Assembly (NCBI GenBank): GCA_004193285.1
Contig: SECP01000036.1
Location: 31,322 to 95,321 of the forward strand
Reading direction: 5' to 3'
Length of the DNA: 64,000 nt
Source of the DNA: Myxococcales bacterium
GTDB taxonomy: Bacteria > Myxococcota_A > Polyangia > Polyangiales > Polyangiaceae
Notes under the pieces: generated by a model
Databases searched by the model: none
What the model saw: the letters and a program-made list of their open reading frames with translations, nothing else
What the model was told of the DNA's origin: nothing
Part shown: positions 51,584-60,031 of the stretch, piece by piece
Layout: every line of letters begins with the position of its first letter
How positions within the stretch are numbered: position 1 is the first letter of the stretch
Made by a program: the position numbers and the translations under genes

Positions 51584-51903
51584 ACCCCACCAAGCTCACC
51601 TCCCTGGCCGCCCTCGGCCTCGCGGTCTCGCTCACCGGCTGCGGCATCTTGAAGAAGAAACAGCCGGAGCCGGTCGCCAGCGTGGCGACACCGTCGACCG
51701 CGCTCACTCCCCCGCCGCCGGTGGCTCCTACCGCGGACCCGGCGCCCGTCGTCGCGGCCCAGCCCGCGCTGGACGAAGCGGCCGTACCCGCTCCGCAAGA
51801 TTTCGAGGACGAAGCCTTCGAAAAGGTGACGCCCGCGAATTTCAAAACCGAGCTGGCGCGCCTCAGTAAAGAGATCTCGGCACCGCCCGCAGCCGCCAAG
51901 TAG
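51580..51903 (+). CDS. Small lipoprotein
   Basis: A lipobox (AVSLTGCGI) ends the signal. The mature part is Pro/Ala/Val-rich, with a helical end (FEDEAFEKVTPANFKTELARLSKEI). Its start codon overlaps the previous gene's stop, so it is co-translated with the Ala/Thr-rich protein; they may interact in the periplasm. A strong terminator follows. Confidence 0.75.
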   Translation: MNPTKLTSLAALGLAVSLTGCGILKKKQPEPVASVATPSTALTPPPPVAPTADPAPVVAAQPALDEAAVPAPQDFEDEAFEKVTPANFKTELARLSKEISAPPAAAK

Positions 51904-51915
51904 CGGCTCGAGGTC

Positions 51916-51943
51916 CCGCGCGACGGCTTCGGTCGTCGCGCGG
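51916..51943 (+). terminator. Rho-independent-type terminator with UUCG tetraloop
   Basis: CCGCGCGACG pairs exactly with CGTCGCGCGG; the inner GC/GT wobble pair brackets a TTCG loop, giving a 12-base stem closed by the very stable C(UUCG)G loop. AGTTTGCTTG follows as a weak U tract. It separates the lipoprotein from the TonB receptor gene. Confidence 0.75.
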
Positions 51944-51991
51944 AGTTTGCTTGCGTGGCACGATTCGATGAATTAGTGACACGGCAAGTCG

Positions 51992-54088
51992 ATGTCCGTG
52001 CGCGCGCTGAAGTTTGCCGTTTCTGGCTTGTTTCCAGCGCTGCTGCTGACATTTGCGTCTCACCGAGTAGCGGCGGAGCCAACCGGGACGTCGGCGCAGG
52101 TCCCGGCGGACGAAGGAGCGCCGGTCGAGATCCGCGTGAACGCGGAGGCCGCCGCGCCGCGCCACGCGGCGAGCGAGGTCGTGCGGGGCCGCGCCCAGCT
52201 CGCCGCGGCTCCCCACCGCACCGCCTCGGACTTGATGATGGTGTGCCCGGGCGTGCTGCTCACTCAGCACAGCGGCGAGGGGAAAGCGCACCAGATCTTT
52301 TACCGCGGCTTCGACGCGGAGCACGGGCAGGACCTGGAGATCTGGGCGGGCGGAGCGCCCGTGAACGATGTCTCGAACATCCACGGGCAGGGCTACGCCG
52401 ACGTGCACTTCCTGATGCCGGAGGTGGTGAAGAGCATCCGCTGCACTCCCGGGAGTTACGACCCTCGCCAAGGTGACTTCGCGGTCGCGGGTAGCTTGGA
52501 CCTCAAGCTCGGCTTCGATCGCCCGGGCGCGACGGCGAAAGTGAGCGCGGGTTCGTTCGGCACTCGGCGGTACTTCGTCGGTTATAGCCCGCCGGGCGGC
52601 TCGGACGAGACGTTCGCCGCCGCGGAGCTGTATCAAACCGACGGCTTCGGTCCGTCTCGCGCTGCGCGGCGGGCTTCGGGGGTCGCGCAAGGCTCCTTCG
52701 CGCTCTCGAAGCAGTTGTCCTTGAGGGTGCTGGGGACCGCCTATGCCAGCCGCTTCGACTCGGCGGGGGTGCTGCGCTTGGACGACATCGAGTCCGGCGC
52801 CGTCGACCGCTTCTCCACCTACGATCCCCGTCAAGGCGGCGACAGCTCGCGCGCACAGCTGGTAGCCGAGCTGCGCGACAGCTCGGAGCGACAAAGCTTC
52901 GCCATTACCCCCTACTTGGTGCGCCACACCCTGCGGCTTCGCCAGAACTTCACCGGCTTTCTCGCGGACCCGGCCAACGGTGACGGCGTGCAACAACTCA
53001 ACGACGCGACCACTTTCGGTTTTCGAGCGAAGGTGCGCCGGCCCTTGGAGCTGTTCTCCAAGCGCGACCATACGGAGCTCGGCTTCTTCGGGCGAGCCGA
53101 CTACGTCAAGCAGTCGCAGCGGCGGCTCTCGGCGGTGGACGACGCGGTCACGCGCGAAGAGGTGAGCGCGCGCGTGCGCGCCGCGGATGTTGGCGCGTAT
53201 TGGGACCTCGCCGTGCAGCCCCTACCCCAGCTCGGAGTGCGCGGCGGAGTGCGCTTCGACGGCCTGGCCTACGGCTCCGAGGACCGCGGAGGCAAAGCGG
53301 CCGGGCAAGCGCGCGGCTCGCAGGGCACCCACGTGGGGGCCAAGGCTACCGTGGAGTATCGCCCGCTTCGCTGGGCGTCGGCGCTCGCGAGCTACGGTGA
53401 CGGCTTTCGCTCGCCGCAGGCCCGCAGTCTGGGCGAGGGGGAAAAGACGCCGTTTACCACCGTTCGCTCGTACGAAGTCGGGCTGCGCTTCGACGACGGC
53501 TTCGGCACGACGGGGTCGCTCGCCGTCTTCCAAACGCTCCTCGACGCGGACTTGGCGTTCGACGCCAGCAGCGCGCGCATCGAGCGCGTCCCCGGTACGC
53601 GACGCACCGGCTTCGCAGCGGAGCTCACCGCCCTACCGACGCCCTGGTTCGCTTCCAGCGTGAGCTTCACCTACACACGCGCAGAGTTTCATGAATCCGG
53701 TCAGGGCTACCGGGCCGGGGAGCTGCTGCCATTCGTGCCCGCGTGCGTGCTGCGATCCGATTCTTCGCTGAGCCGAACGCTCGGCGACGTGTGGGGCCGC
53801 GCGCTGGACGGTCGTCTGGGTTGGAGCTTCACCTACCTGGGCCGTCGCCCGCTGCCATTCGCGCAGATGGGGCACGACGTCTTCCTCGTGGACGCCTCCG
53901 CTGGTCTCGAGCTCCGCGGCGTCCAGCTGAGCCTGGAGGCCTTCAACCTGCTCGACGCGCGCTGGTACGACGGCGAATTCGCCTACGCCTCGAGCTTCGG
54001 CGGCCGCTCGGCGTCGCTCGTTCCGCTGCGCCACGTTTCGGTCGGCGCGCCCCGTTCCCTGCTGCTCTCCCTACAGCTCACGATCTGA
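51992..54088 (+). CDS. TonB-dependent outer-membrane receptor
   Basis: Signal peptide, then a plug domain (ASDLMMVCPGVLLTQHSGEGKAHQIFYRGFDAEHGQDLEIWAGGAPVNDVSNIHGQGYADVHFLMPEVVKSI) and a large barrel ending LRHVSVGAPRSLLLSLQLTI. No N-terminal STN signalling domain is seen. The substrate is not readable. It is followed after three bases by a lipoprotein and another one coupled to it, so the three should form one uptake unit. Confidence 0.93.
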   Translation: MSVRALKFAVSGLFPALLLTFASHRVAAEPTGTSAQVPADEGAPVEIRVNAEAAAPRHAASEVVRGRAQLAAAPHRTASDLMMVCPGVLLTQHSGEGKAHQIFYRGFDAEHGQDLEIWAGGAPVNDVSNIHGQGYADVHFLMPEVVKSIRCTPGSYDPRQGDFAVAGSLDLKLGFDRPGATAKVSAGSFGTRRYFVGYSPPGGSDETFAAAELYQTDGFGPSRAARRASGVAQGSFALSKQLSLRVLGTAYASRFDSAGVLRLDDIESGAVDRFSTYDPRQGGDSSRAQLVAELRDSSERQSFAITPYLVRHTLRLRQNFTGFLADPANGDGVQQLNDATTFGFRAKVRRPLELFSKRDHTELGFFGRADYVKQSQRRLSAVDDAVTREEVSARVRAADVGAYWDLAVQPLPQLGVRGGVRFDGLAYGSEDRGGKAAGQARGSQGTHVGAKATVEYRPLRWASALASYGDGFRSPQARSLGEGEKTPFTTVRSYEVGLRFDDGFGTTGSLAVFQTLLDADLAFDASSARIERVPGTRRTGFAAELTALPTPWFASSVSFTYTRAEFHESGQGYRAGELLPFVPACVLRSDSSLSRTLGDVWGRALDGRLGWSFTYLGRRPLPFAQMGHDVFLVDASAGLELRGVQLSLEAFNLLDARWYDGEFAYASSFGGRSASLVPLRHVSVGAPRSLLLSLQLTI

Positions 54089-54091
54089 GTC

Positions 54092-54910
54092 ATGCCCCTC
54101 ATGAAAGACTTGTTTTCGCGCCTCGCGCTGCTCGCCGCGGTCCTTGGCGGCCTTGCCCTAACGGCGTGTTCGAGCGAGGGCAAGGACAGCACGGGGGGTA
54201 AACGGGTGGTGCTGGCCACGCGCGTCGAGCCCGACCCGGACATAGCGAAAGAGCTCACGACCGGGACGAAGTGGACGGTCGCGCTGAATACGGCGCAACT
54301 CGCGATCGGCGGGCTGTACTACTTCGACGGCAAGCCGGCGTTCGCGAGCAACGAACGGCGTACTCCCTGGCAGCATCTACGAAGCTATCTCATCGGCACC
54401 GCCTACGCGCACCCGCAGCACTACGTGGCCGGAAGCGCCTTGGGGGAGATGGTCGAACCCAGCAGCGTGGACCTCTTTCGCGGCGCCGAGCTCGCGGAGG
54501 GCAACGGGGTGACGGGAGTCTTTCGCTCCGGCCGCGTCGTGCTGCCAAAGAAGGTCGTAGGCCCCGCCGCCCAGGATTTGGGCGGTCACATCGCCGCGGC
54601 GAGCGGTGTCGCAAAAAAGGACGGCCGCATCGTGTACTTCGAGATCTCCGCCGATCTCGCCGACATTCAAGAGACCTCGCCGCAAGCCGAAATCGACGGC
54701 TGCGTTTTCGACGAGGTGGAGGTCCAGGCGGACGGCACCGTCACCCTCACCGTCACGCCCAGCGTGTGGTTCAACCTGGTGGACTTCACCGACGTAGAGA
54801 GCGGAAGCGAAGAAGCGCCCACGGAAATCGTTCGCGGAGACGTCGCGCATAAAGCGTTCGCACTCGGCGTCGCTCAGCTGACTGCCTACCACTTCGAGTA
54901 CACCCCTTGA
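54092..54910 (+). CDS. Lipoprotein linked to the TonB receptor
   Basis: The lipobox is LALTACSS. The mature protein has strands such as WTVALNTAQLAIGGLYYFDGKPAFAS and a His-containing segment (GTAYAHPQHYVAGSALGEMVEPSS), perhaps a metal site. It starts three bases after the receptor stop and overlaps the next gene's start. No family is recognised. Confidence 0.75.
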   Translation: MPLMKDLFSRLALLAAVLGGLALTACSSEGKDSTGGKRVVLATRVEPDPDIAKELTTGTKWTVALNTAQLAIGGLYYFDGKPAFASNERRTPWQHLRSYLIGTAYAHPQHYVAGSALGEMVEPSSVDLFRGAELAEGNGVTGVFRSGRVVLPKKVVGPAAQDLGGHIAAASGVAKKDGRIVYFEISADLADIQETSPQAEIDGCVFDEVEVQADGTVTLTVTPSVWFNLVDFTDVESGSEEAPTEIVRGDVAHKAFALGVAQLTAYHFEYTP

Positions 54911-55749
54911 AAAGACTAGCCGTGCTGCTCGCCACTTCTACCCTCCTTGCTTGCTCTTCAGAAACCGGCACCGCCACCTTCACCACCTGGGGCGAGGAGT
55001 ACGTCGAGGAAGGCATCCCGGCGGGTGACGGGGGCTTCGTGGACGGCTGGTCCATCAAGTACGATAAGTTTTTGGTCGCGTTCGCCCGGATCCGAGTGGC
55101 GGACGCGAGCGGGGACGTAGGCGGCGCCACGGAGCAGTCGTTCGTCGTGGACAACGTGCAACCCGGCCGCAAAAAGCTGCTCAGCTTCGCGGACATCGAA
55201 GCCAAGGCTTGGGATCGCGTAAGCTACCAGATCAAGCCCCCAAGGGAAGACGCCGCGCTCGTCGGCGCCACGAGCAAGGATCTGAAAGTCCTCGTAGACG
55301 GTGGCTACTCTCTCTACGTTGAAGCTACCGCCACCAAGGAGGACGTGAGCAAGAGCTTCGCGCTCGGTTTCCAGAACGCCACGCAGTACACGGAGTGCCA
55401 GGCGGAACAAGGCGGCAAAGAAACGCTCGGCATCCTGGTGACGAACGGCTCGGAGGACACGAGCGAGCTCACCACCCACGGCGATCACTTCTTCTACGAC
55501 CGCCTGCAAGGCTCGGCCGGCGCCAACCTGAAGACGTCGCTGCGCTTCGACACCATCGCGCTGGCGGATGAAGACGACAACGGCGTCATCACCGCCGACG
55601 AGCTCGAAGCTCAGCCGATCGACGTAGAGCGGTACGACCCGTCTGGCTTACCTGCGTCGAACATGCTCGAGTTCATGACCGGTCTTTCTCGCACCGTCGG
55701 CCACTTTCGCGGCGAGGGCGAGTGCACGGTCAGTCGGGTCGAAGAGTGA
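54907..55749 (+). CDS. Second lipoprotein of the TonB receptor unit
   Basis: TTG 54907 overlaps the previous stop (TTGA) and gives a lipobox (STLLACSS). The domain contains FVDGWSIKYDKFLVAFARIRVADASG and ILVTNGSEDTSELTTHGDHFFYDRL and an acidic, EF-hand-like stretch (LADEDDNGVITADEL). It could bind calcium or the transported ligand. No family is recognised. The alternative ATG starts are not in frame near this position. Confidence 0.72.
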   Translation: MKRLAVLLATSTLLACSSETGTATFTTWGEEYVEEGIPAGDGGFVDGWSIKYDKFLVAFARIRVADASGDVGGATEQSFVVDNVQPGRKKLLSFADIEAKAWDRVSYQIKPPREDAALVGATSKDLKVLVDGGYSLYVEATATKEDVSKSFALGFQNATQYTECQAEQGGKETLGILVTNGSEDTSELTTHGDHFFYDRLQGSAGANLKTSLRFDTIALADEDDNGVITADELEAQPIDVERYDPSGLPASNMLEFMTGLSRTVGHFRGEGECTVSRVEE

Positions 55750-55786
55750 CTGCGCGCGGCGGCCGCACCGGGACACCGTAGCGAGC

Positions 55787-56197
55787 TCACGCCAAGGTGA
55801 CCTCGACGGTGGCTTCGTCGGGCGTGGGGTGCACGGGCACGCTGGCCTTGGTGACCGCGACCCGCACCCTCTCTGCCGCAGGAAAGCGGTCGCCCAGGCG
55901 CCGCGCGACCCGAAGCGCGTAAGTCTCCAGCAAGCAGTCCGGGCGCTGGCGAGCCGCGTCGTCCGCAATGCGGACCACCTCCGCGTAGTCCGCCGCTCGC
56001 GCGAGCTCGTCCACGTGGGGATAGTGGGCACCCGGCAAATCAAGCTCCACGGCGACCACCAGCTGCTGGGCCTGAGCGCGCTCGGCGTCACTCACGCCCA
56101 TGTGGCTCTGGACACGGATACCGCGGACTCGTAGCGCGTAGCCGCGTACCTGCCGGCGGAGGGACGGTAGCTCCAAGACGTCGTGGGCGTTGCTCAA
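55787..56197 (-). CDS. folB: Dihydroneopterin aldolase
   Basis: The FolB domain reads GIRVQSHMGVSDAERAQAQQLVVAVELDLPG, ADYAEVVRIADDA, CLLETYALRVARRL, and VRVAVTKASVPVHPTPDEATVEV. It catalyses the aldol cleavage of dihydroneopterin in folate synthesis. Usual residues for the Tyr and Lys of the active site are in AVTKASVP. It converges with the second TonB lipoprotein. The N-terminus may begin at a later in-frame start. Confidence 0.85.
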   Translation of the reverse strand: MSNAHDVLELPSLRRQVRGYALRVRGIRVQSHMGVSDAERAQAQQLVVAVELDLPGAHYPHVDELARAADYAEVVRIADDAARQRPDCLLETYALRVARRLGDRFPAAERVRVAVTKASVPVHPTPDEATVEVTLA

Positions 56198-56274
56198 GCG
56201 ATCCTCGACCGGCAGATTGCGGGTCGGCCGCGGAGAGCGCTATCGCAATGTTCTCAACATGCGATGAAAATTCT

Positions 56275-57597
56275 TCACGTCTGCAAAAGCGCTTCGGCTC
56301 GAGCCGCGGCGAGCCCGCTCAGCCGCACCGTGCGCACGCGGCTCGGAGAGGCGTCCACCACCTCGAGGCTGAGGCCGCTCGGCAACGAGAGCTTGTCGCC
56401 CACGCGAGGCATACGGCCGGCGAGCTCCAGTACCAGACCGGCCAGAGTCGTGTAGTCACCGTCGACGGGCAGCTCGAGCTCCAGCGCGCGGTTCACGTCC
56501 CGGATCGGCGCCGTGCCATCCACCAGCACTGCATCGTCCCCGCTCGGACGAATGGAGTCCATCTGGTCCACCTCGTGCTCGTGAAAGATTTCGCCGACCA
56601 GCTCTTCGAGCAAGTCTTCCATGGTGACGATGCCAGAGAGGCCGCCGTGCTCGTCCACCACGATCGCGAACGGGAGGCGCCGGGCGCGGAGCTCCTTCAG
56701 TAGGTCCACCGCCTTCTTCATTTCTGGTACGAAGAACGCGGGACGGATGACATCGCGCAAGATCAGCAGCTGCTGCTCCCAGGCCACCGCCAGCACGTCC
56801 TTCACGCTCAGGTAGCCGACGACGTTGTCGATGGTGCCGTCGTAGACGGGCAAGCGGCTATGAGTTTGCTCCAGAAGCACCCGGCGTATCTCGTCCAAGC
56901 TCGCGTCTTGGGCAATGGCCACGACTTGCTGGCGCGGCACCATCACCTCCGCCACCGTGAGCTCCGGAAGCGAGAGCGCTCGCGCCGCGATCTCCGCCGC
57001 TTCGGGGTGGACGGTGCCGGCCTCGGCCGCCTCCTCCACCAGCTGCTGCAGCTCACCCGGGGAGTGCCGCGTCTCCGTGAAGGTGGTGCTGTCGCCGAAC
57101 GGGCGAAGCAGGACGTTGGCGCTCGAGCTGAGCAGCCAGACGAGGGGCTTGGCGATGACCGACAGCATCAGCAGCGGCCGGGAAACGAGCAGCGCGTAGG
57201 TCTCTGCCCCGCGCAGCGCCAGGGATTTCGGTACCAGCTCCCCGATCACGATCGAAAGATAGGATACCGCGCTGATCACGATCGCCAGCGCCGCGCCTTC
57301 CGCGTGCTCTTTCAGCCAGTCGTTCACGGCCAGGTAGGGCTCGAGCCGCTCGGCCAGGGACGAGCCGCCGAACGCCGCCGCGGTGGCTCCGACCACCGTG
57401 ATGCCCACCTGCACCGTCGCCAAGAACGTCTCCGGCTGCGCGCGCAGGGCCAGAACCGCGCGGGCGCTGCCTTTACCTTGCGCCGCCAGCTCCTCGATGC
57501 GGTTTTTGCGCAACGCCACGACCGCGATCTCGGCGCCGGAGAAGACCGCGTTGGCCAGCACGAGCACGAGGATGACCAAGATCTCGGTGACGATCAT
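56275..57597 (-). CDS. CNNM/CorC-family membrane protein with CBS pair
   Basis: An N-terminal DUF21 transmembrane domain (MIVTEILVILVLVLANAVFSGAEIAVVALRKNR ... IVIGELVPKSLALRGAE) is followed by a tandem CBS pair (ELTVAEVMVPRQQVVAIAQDASLDEIRRVLLEQTHSRLPVYDG; FVPEMKKAVDLLKELRARRLPFAIVVDEHGGLSGIVTMEDLLEELVGEI) and a CorC_HlyC C-terminal domain. The family moves Mg2+ and Co2+. It precedes folB on the same strand after about 77 bases. Confidence 0.93.
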   Translation of the reverse strand: MIVTEILVILVLVLANAVFSGAEIAVVALRKNRIEELAAQGKGSARAVLALRAQPETFLATVQVGITVVGATAAAFGGSSLAERLEPYLAVNDWLKEHAEGAALAIVISAVSYLSIVIGELVPKSLALRGAETYALLVSRPLLMLSVIAKPLVWLLSSSANVLLRPFGDSTTFTETRHSPGELQQLVEEAAEAGTVHPEAAEIAARALSLPELTVAEVMVPRQQVVAIAQDASLDEIRRVLLEQTHSRLPVYDGTIDNVVGYLSVKDVLAVAWEQQLLILRDVIRPAFFVPEMKKAVDLLKELRARRLPFAIVVDEHGGLSGIVTMEDLLEELVGEIFHEHEVDQMDSIRPSGDDAVLVDGTAPIRDVNRALELELPVDGDYTTLAGLVLELAGRMPRVGDKLSLPSGLSLEVVDASPSRVRTVRLSGLAAARAEALLQT

Positions 57598-58220
57598 GCG
57601 GGTCTTGCCGTTCTGAGCCAGATGGCTCAGGGGCGCAACCCGCCCGCAGAATCCGAGCTTGGGCTGGGGGTGTCGTCACCGTGAGTCGCCGTCACCGCGC
57701 GCGGGCTTGAGCGCGATCGAAGCTCTTCTTCGACCGGTCGGCATCCCTCGCTTCGGCGACGGGCACCTCGGCGGTCTCGAGCTTCTCGCCGTCAGAACGC
57801 AGCGGCTCGATCTCGGGTTGATGATGGTCGTCGAAGGCAAGCCGGTCAGCTTGGCGCTCACCACGTCGCTACGCGCATCCGATTCGTGGGCCCACCGGTC
57901 CAGCGTTGCGGGCCCGTTTCGTACGATCTGCGAGCGGCGTTAGCGCGTGCCCAGCGCGCGGTCCGTCGGCGCGCTCGCGTGGCTTTTGAAGCTCCAAACG
58001 CGGCGCCCACACGCGGCGCAGCGCGCAGCGCGCTTCACCCCAATCAGGCGCTCCCACCACCTTCTTCGCGAGCGATAGACATCGCGACAGGAGCCACTGC
58101 ACTTGGTCATAACCCAGGTGGGTTATAGCTCCGTCCGCGCTGCCCGCCAGGCCGGGAAATCCCCGACACGCGTGGCGATTTGACTCAGATCGTGGCCGGA
58201 GGGAGCGAAGGACGGCTGCT
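57598..58220. other. Gene-poor stretch with a possible coding remnant
   Basis: About 620 bases without a supportable gene. On the minus strand, roughly 57692-57870, a stop-free 59-codon frame reads acidic and helical with moderate third-position GC (EIEPLRSDGEKLETAEVPVAEARDAD), but it lacks a start and ends ahead of the CNNM gene; it may be the 3' end of a decayed gene. Weak plus-strand frames are no better. It contains a palindrome at 58109-58126. Confidence 0.4.
58109..58126. promoter_or_regulatory. 18-base inverted repeat
   Basis: ATAACCCAGGTGGGTTAT has eight-base perfect arms with a two-base centre, in an otherwise GC-rich stretch. It lies about 95 bases after the SDR stop. It may be an operator or weak terminator; no U run follows. 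Confidence 0.35.
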
Positions 58221-58985
58221 CTACGCGCAGTACACCCCGCCATTGATGTCCAGGGTGGCCCCCGTAATGAAGCCGTCATATTCGCTAGCCAGGTAGAGCA
58301 CGGCCCGGGCCACGTCCTGGGCGGTGCCGCCGCGGCCGAGCGGAATGCTGCGGACGGTCTCTGCCGCGCTCGCTTTCGTGGTGTGCGTGTCGTGGAAGCG
58401 CGTTCCGAGCACCAGCCCCGGCGCGACCGCGTTGACCCGGACGCCCCGCGGCCCGAGCTCGGCCGAAAGCGCGCGCGTCCACGTCAAGACCGCGCCTTTT
58501 GCGCTCGAATACACCAAGGAGCCACCGTGCCCGCCCTTGCGACCTGCGAGCGAAGCCACGTTGACGATGCTCGACTCCGAATTTTTGACCAGCTCCCTCG
58601 CAGCGGCGCGAGTCACGAGCATCATCGTGGTCAGGTTGAGACGAAGGACCTCGTCCCAGTAGGCGACATCCACCTCCTCCAGCTGACGACGCGCGACCAA
58701 GGAGCCAGCGTTGTTGATGAGCACGTCCAGCCCGCCCAGGAAGTCGACCGCGCTCTTCACCGCGCCGCCCGCTTCATCTTCCTGGCGTAGATCCGCTCGT
58801 ACGACGAGGGCCCGCTGTCCGAGAGCCTTGGCCCGCTCCGCGAGCTGGCGAGGGACGGCGTCGCTTTGAAAGTAGTGCATGCAAACGTCCGCGCCGGCTT
58901 CGATCAAGCCTTCGGCCACCGCGGCGCCGATGCCCTGCGATGCTCCCGTCACGAGCGCGCGCTTTCCTGCGAGCTTGCGGATCAT
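58221..58985 (-). CDS. SDR-family oxidoreductase (3-oxoacyl-ACP reductase-like)
   Basis: Rossmann motif TGASQGIG, NNAG, catalytic Tyr-Lys (SLVYSSAKGA), and a C-terminal ASEYDGFITGATLDINGG typical of classical SDRs. It likely uses NAD(P)H to reduce a ketone or oxidise an alcohol. It is divergent from a LysR regulator whose operator lies between the two genes. Confidence 0.93.
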   Translation of the reverse strand: MIRKLAGKRALVTGASQGIGAAVAEGLIEAGADVCMHYFQSDAVPRQLAERAKALGQRALVVRADLRQEDEAGGAVKSAVDFLGGLDVLINNAGSLVARRQLEEVDVAYWDEVLRLNLTTMMLVTRAAARELVKNSESSIVNVASLAGRKGGHGGSLVYSSAKGAVLTWTRALSAELGPRGVRVNAVAPGLVLGTRFHDTHTTKASAAETVRSIPLGRGGTAQDVARAVLYLASEYDGFITGATLDINGGVYCA

Positions 58986-59073
58986 CGTGCCACCTCTGGG
59001 CCGTCCGCGCGCTCGGCCATCGTGTCGTCGTTCATGGCTCCGTTATCGCTCGCCGCCGAGTGCGGCGGTAGCA

Positions 59074-59097
59074 GTACCAATGGTGCAACATTTGTAC
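59074..59097. promoter_or_regulatory. LysR operator-like inverted repeat
   Basis: A 24-base inverted repeat with GTAC at both ends; 20 of 24 positions match the reverse complement. It sits 14 bases upstream of the lysR start and in front of the divergent SDR gene, the usual position for LysR autoregulation and target control. Confidence 0.55.
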
Positions 59098-59110
59098 TAT
59101 GTGGTTGTGA

Positions 59111-60031
59111 ATGACTGCGTCGATCCTCGCGGGTTCGTTGCCGAATCTGGAGGCGTTTTGCCGCACGTTCGAGACCGGCAGCTTCACCAGGGCCGCGCGC
59201 CTCATGAGCGTCACCCCGCAGGCAACGAGCCGGAGCGTCGCGCGGCTGGAGCGAGCTCTCGGAGCGACGCTCTTTCGCCGAACTACCCGCAGCCTCGCGC
59301 CAACGGACGCGGCGAAGCAGTATTACGAGCGTTGCTCGCGCGCCCTGTCGCTGCTGTCGGATGGTGAACGAGAGCTGAGTCGAGGAGCGGAGACGGCAGA
59401 GGGCCGGGTGCGCATCAGCGTGCCAACCTCTTACGGCCACTACCGCTTCCTTCCGTCGCTTTCGACCTTCGCCGAGCGCTACCCCAAGGTCCGGGTAGAC
59501 GTGAACCTGTCCAACCGCAACGTCGACCTGATTCAAGAAGGCTTCGACCTCGCGATTCGGCGAGGGCCGCTCCGCGACAGGACCCTCGTGGCGCGAAAGC
59601 TCGGTGAATTCTCGGTCGGTGTCTACGCGAGCAGCGCTTACCTGGCTCGGTGCGGCTCTCCGAGCACCCCCGGCGAGGTCACCGGCCACTCGTGCATCAC
59701 CTTCTCCATGCCGAGCTCTGGGCGCGCGCTTCCGTGGGTCTTCGCCGGGGCTCCGAGCTTCACGCCAGACGCGCGGTACCGCTGCTCGGAGGACGTGCTG
59801 GGCCTCGTCACCCTCGCCCGAGCCGGCGTCGGCCTCATCCAGGTGCTGGACTTCCTGGTCGCGGAGGACGTTTCGCGAGGGCACTTGGTGGAGGTACTGA
59901 GTCCCTACCGCAGCCCGCCACGCTCGTTCACGCTCATCTATCCGAGGGTCGCCAAGGCTCCGCCGGCCGTGCGCGCGCTGGTGGACTTCATCGTTGCGCG
60001 CGCAAAAAACGAGGGCGGGAGCCGCTCATAG
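59111..60031 (+). CDS. LysR-family transcriptional regulator
   Basis: The N-terminal HTH reads LEAFCRTFETGSFTRAARLMSVTPQATSRSVARLERALGATLFRR, and the effector domain has the usual periplasmic-binding-like layout (VRISVPTSYGHYRFLPSLSTFAERYPKVRVDVNLS). It likely controls the divergent SDR gene. Its last bases overlap the stop of the convergent caspase-fold gene. Confidence 0.95.
   Translation: MTASILAGSLPNLEAFCRTFETGSFTRAARLMSVTPQATSRSVARLERALGATLFRRTTRSLAPTDAAKQYYERCSRALSLLSDGERELSRGAETAEGRVRISVPTSYGHYRFLPSLSTFAERYPKVRVDVNLSNRNVDLIQEGFDLAIRRGPLRDRTLVARKLGEFSVGVYASSAYLARCGSPSTPGEVTGHSCITFSMPSSGRALPWVFAGAPSFTPDARYRCSEDVLGLVTLARAGVGLIQVLDFLVAEDVSRGHLVEVLSPYRSPPRSFTLIYPRVAKAPPAVRALVDFIVARAKNEGGSRS

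Noticed and set aside
51863..53071. 402-codon minus-strand frame
   Set aside because: Antisense to the TonB receptor, with no family signature.
57659..57943. 94-codon plus-strand frame in the gene-poor stretch
   Set aside because: Composition shifts midway and no motif is present; too weak to call a gene.
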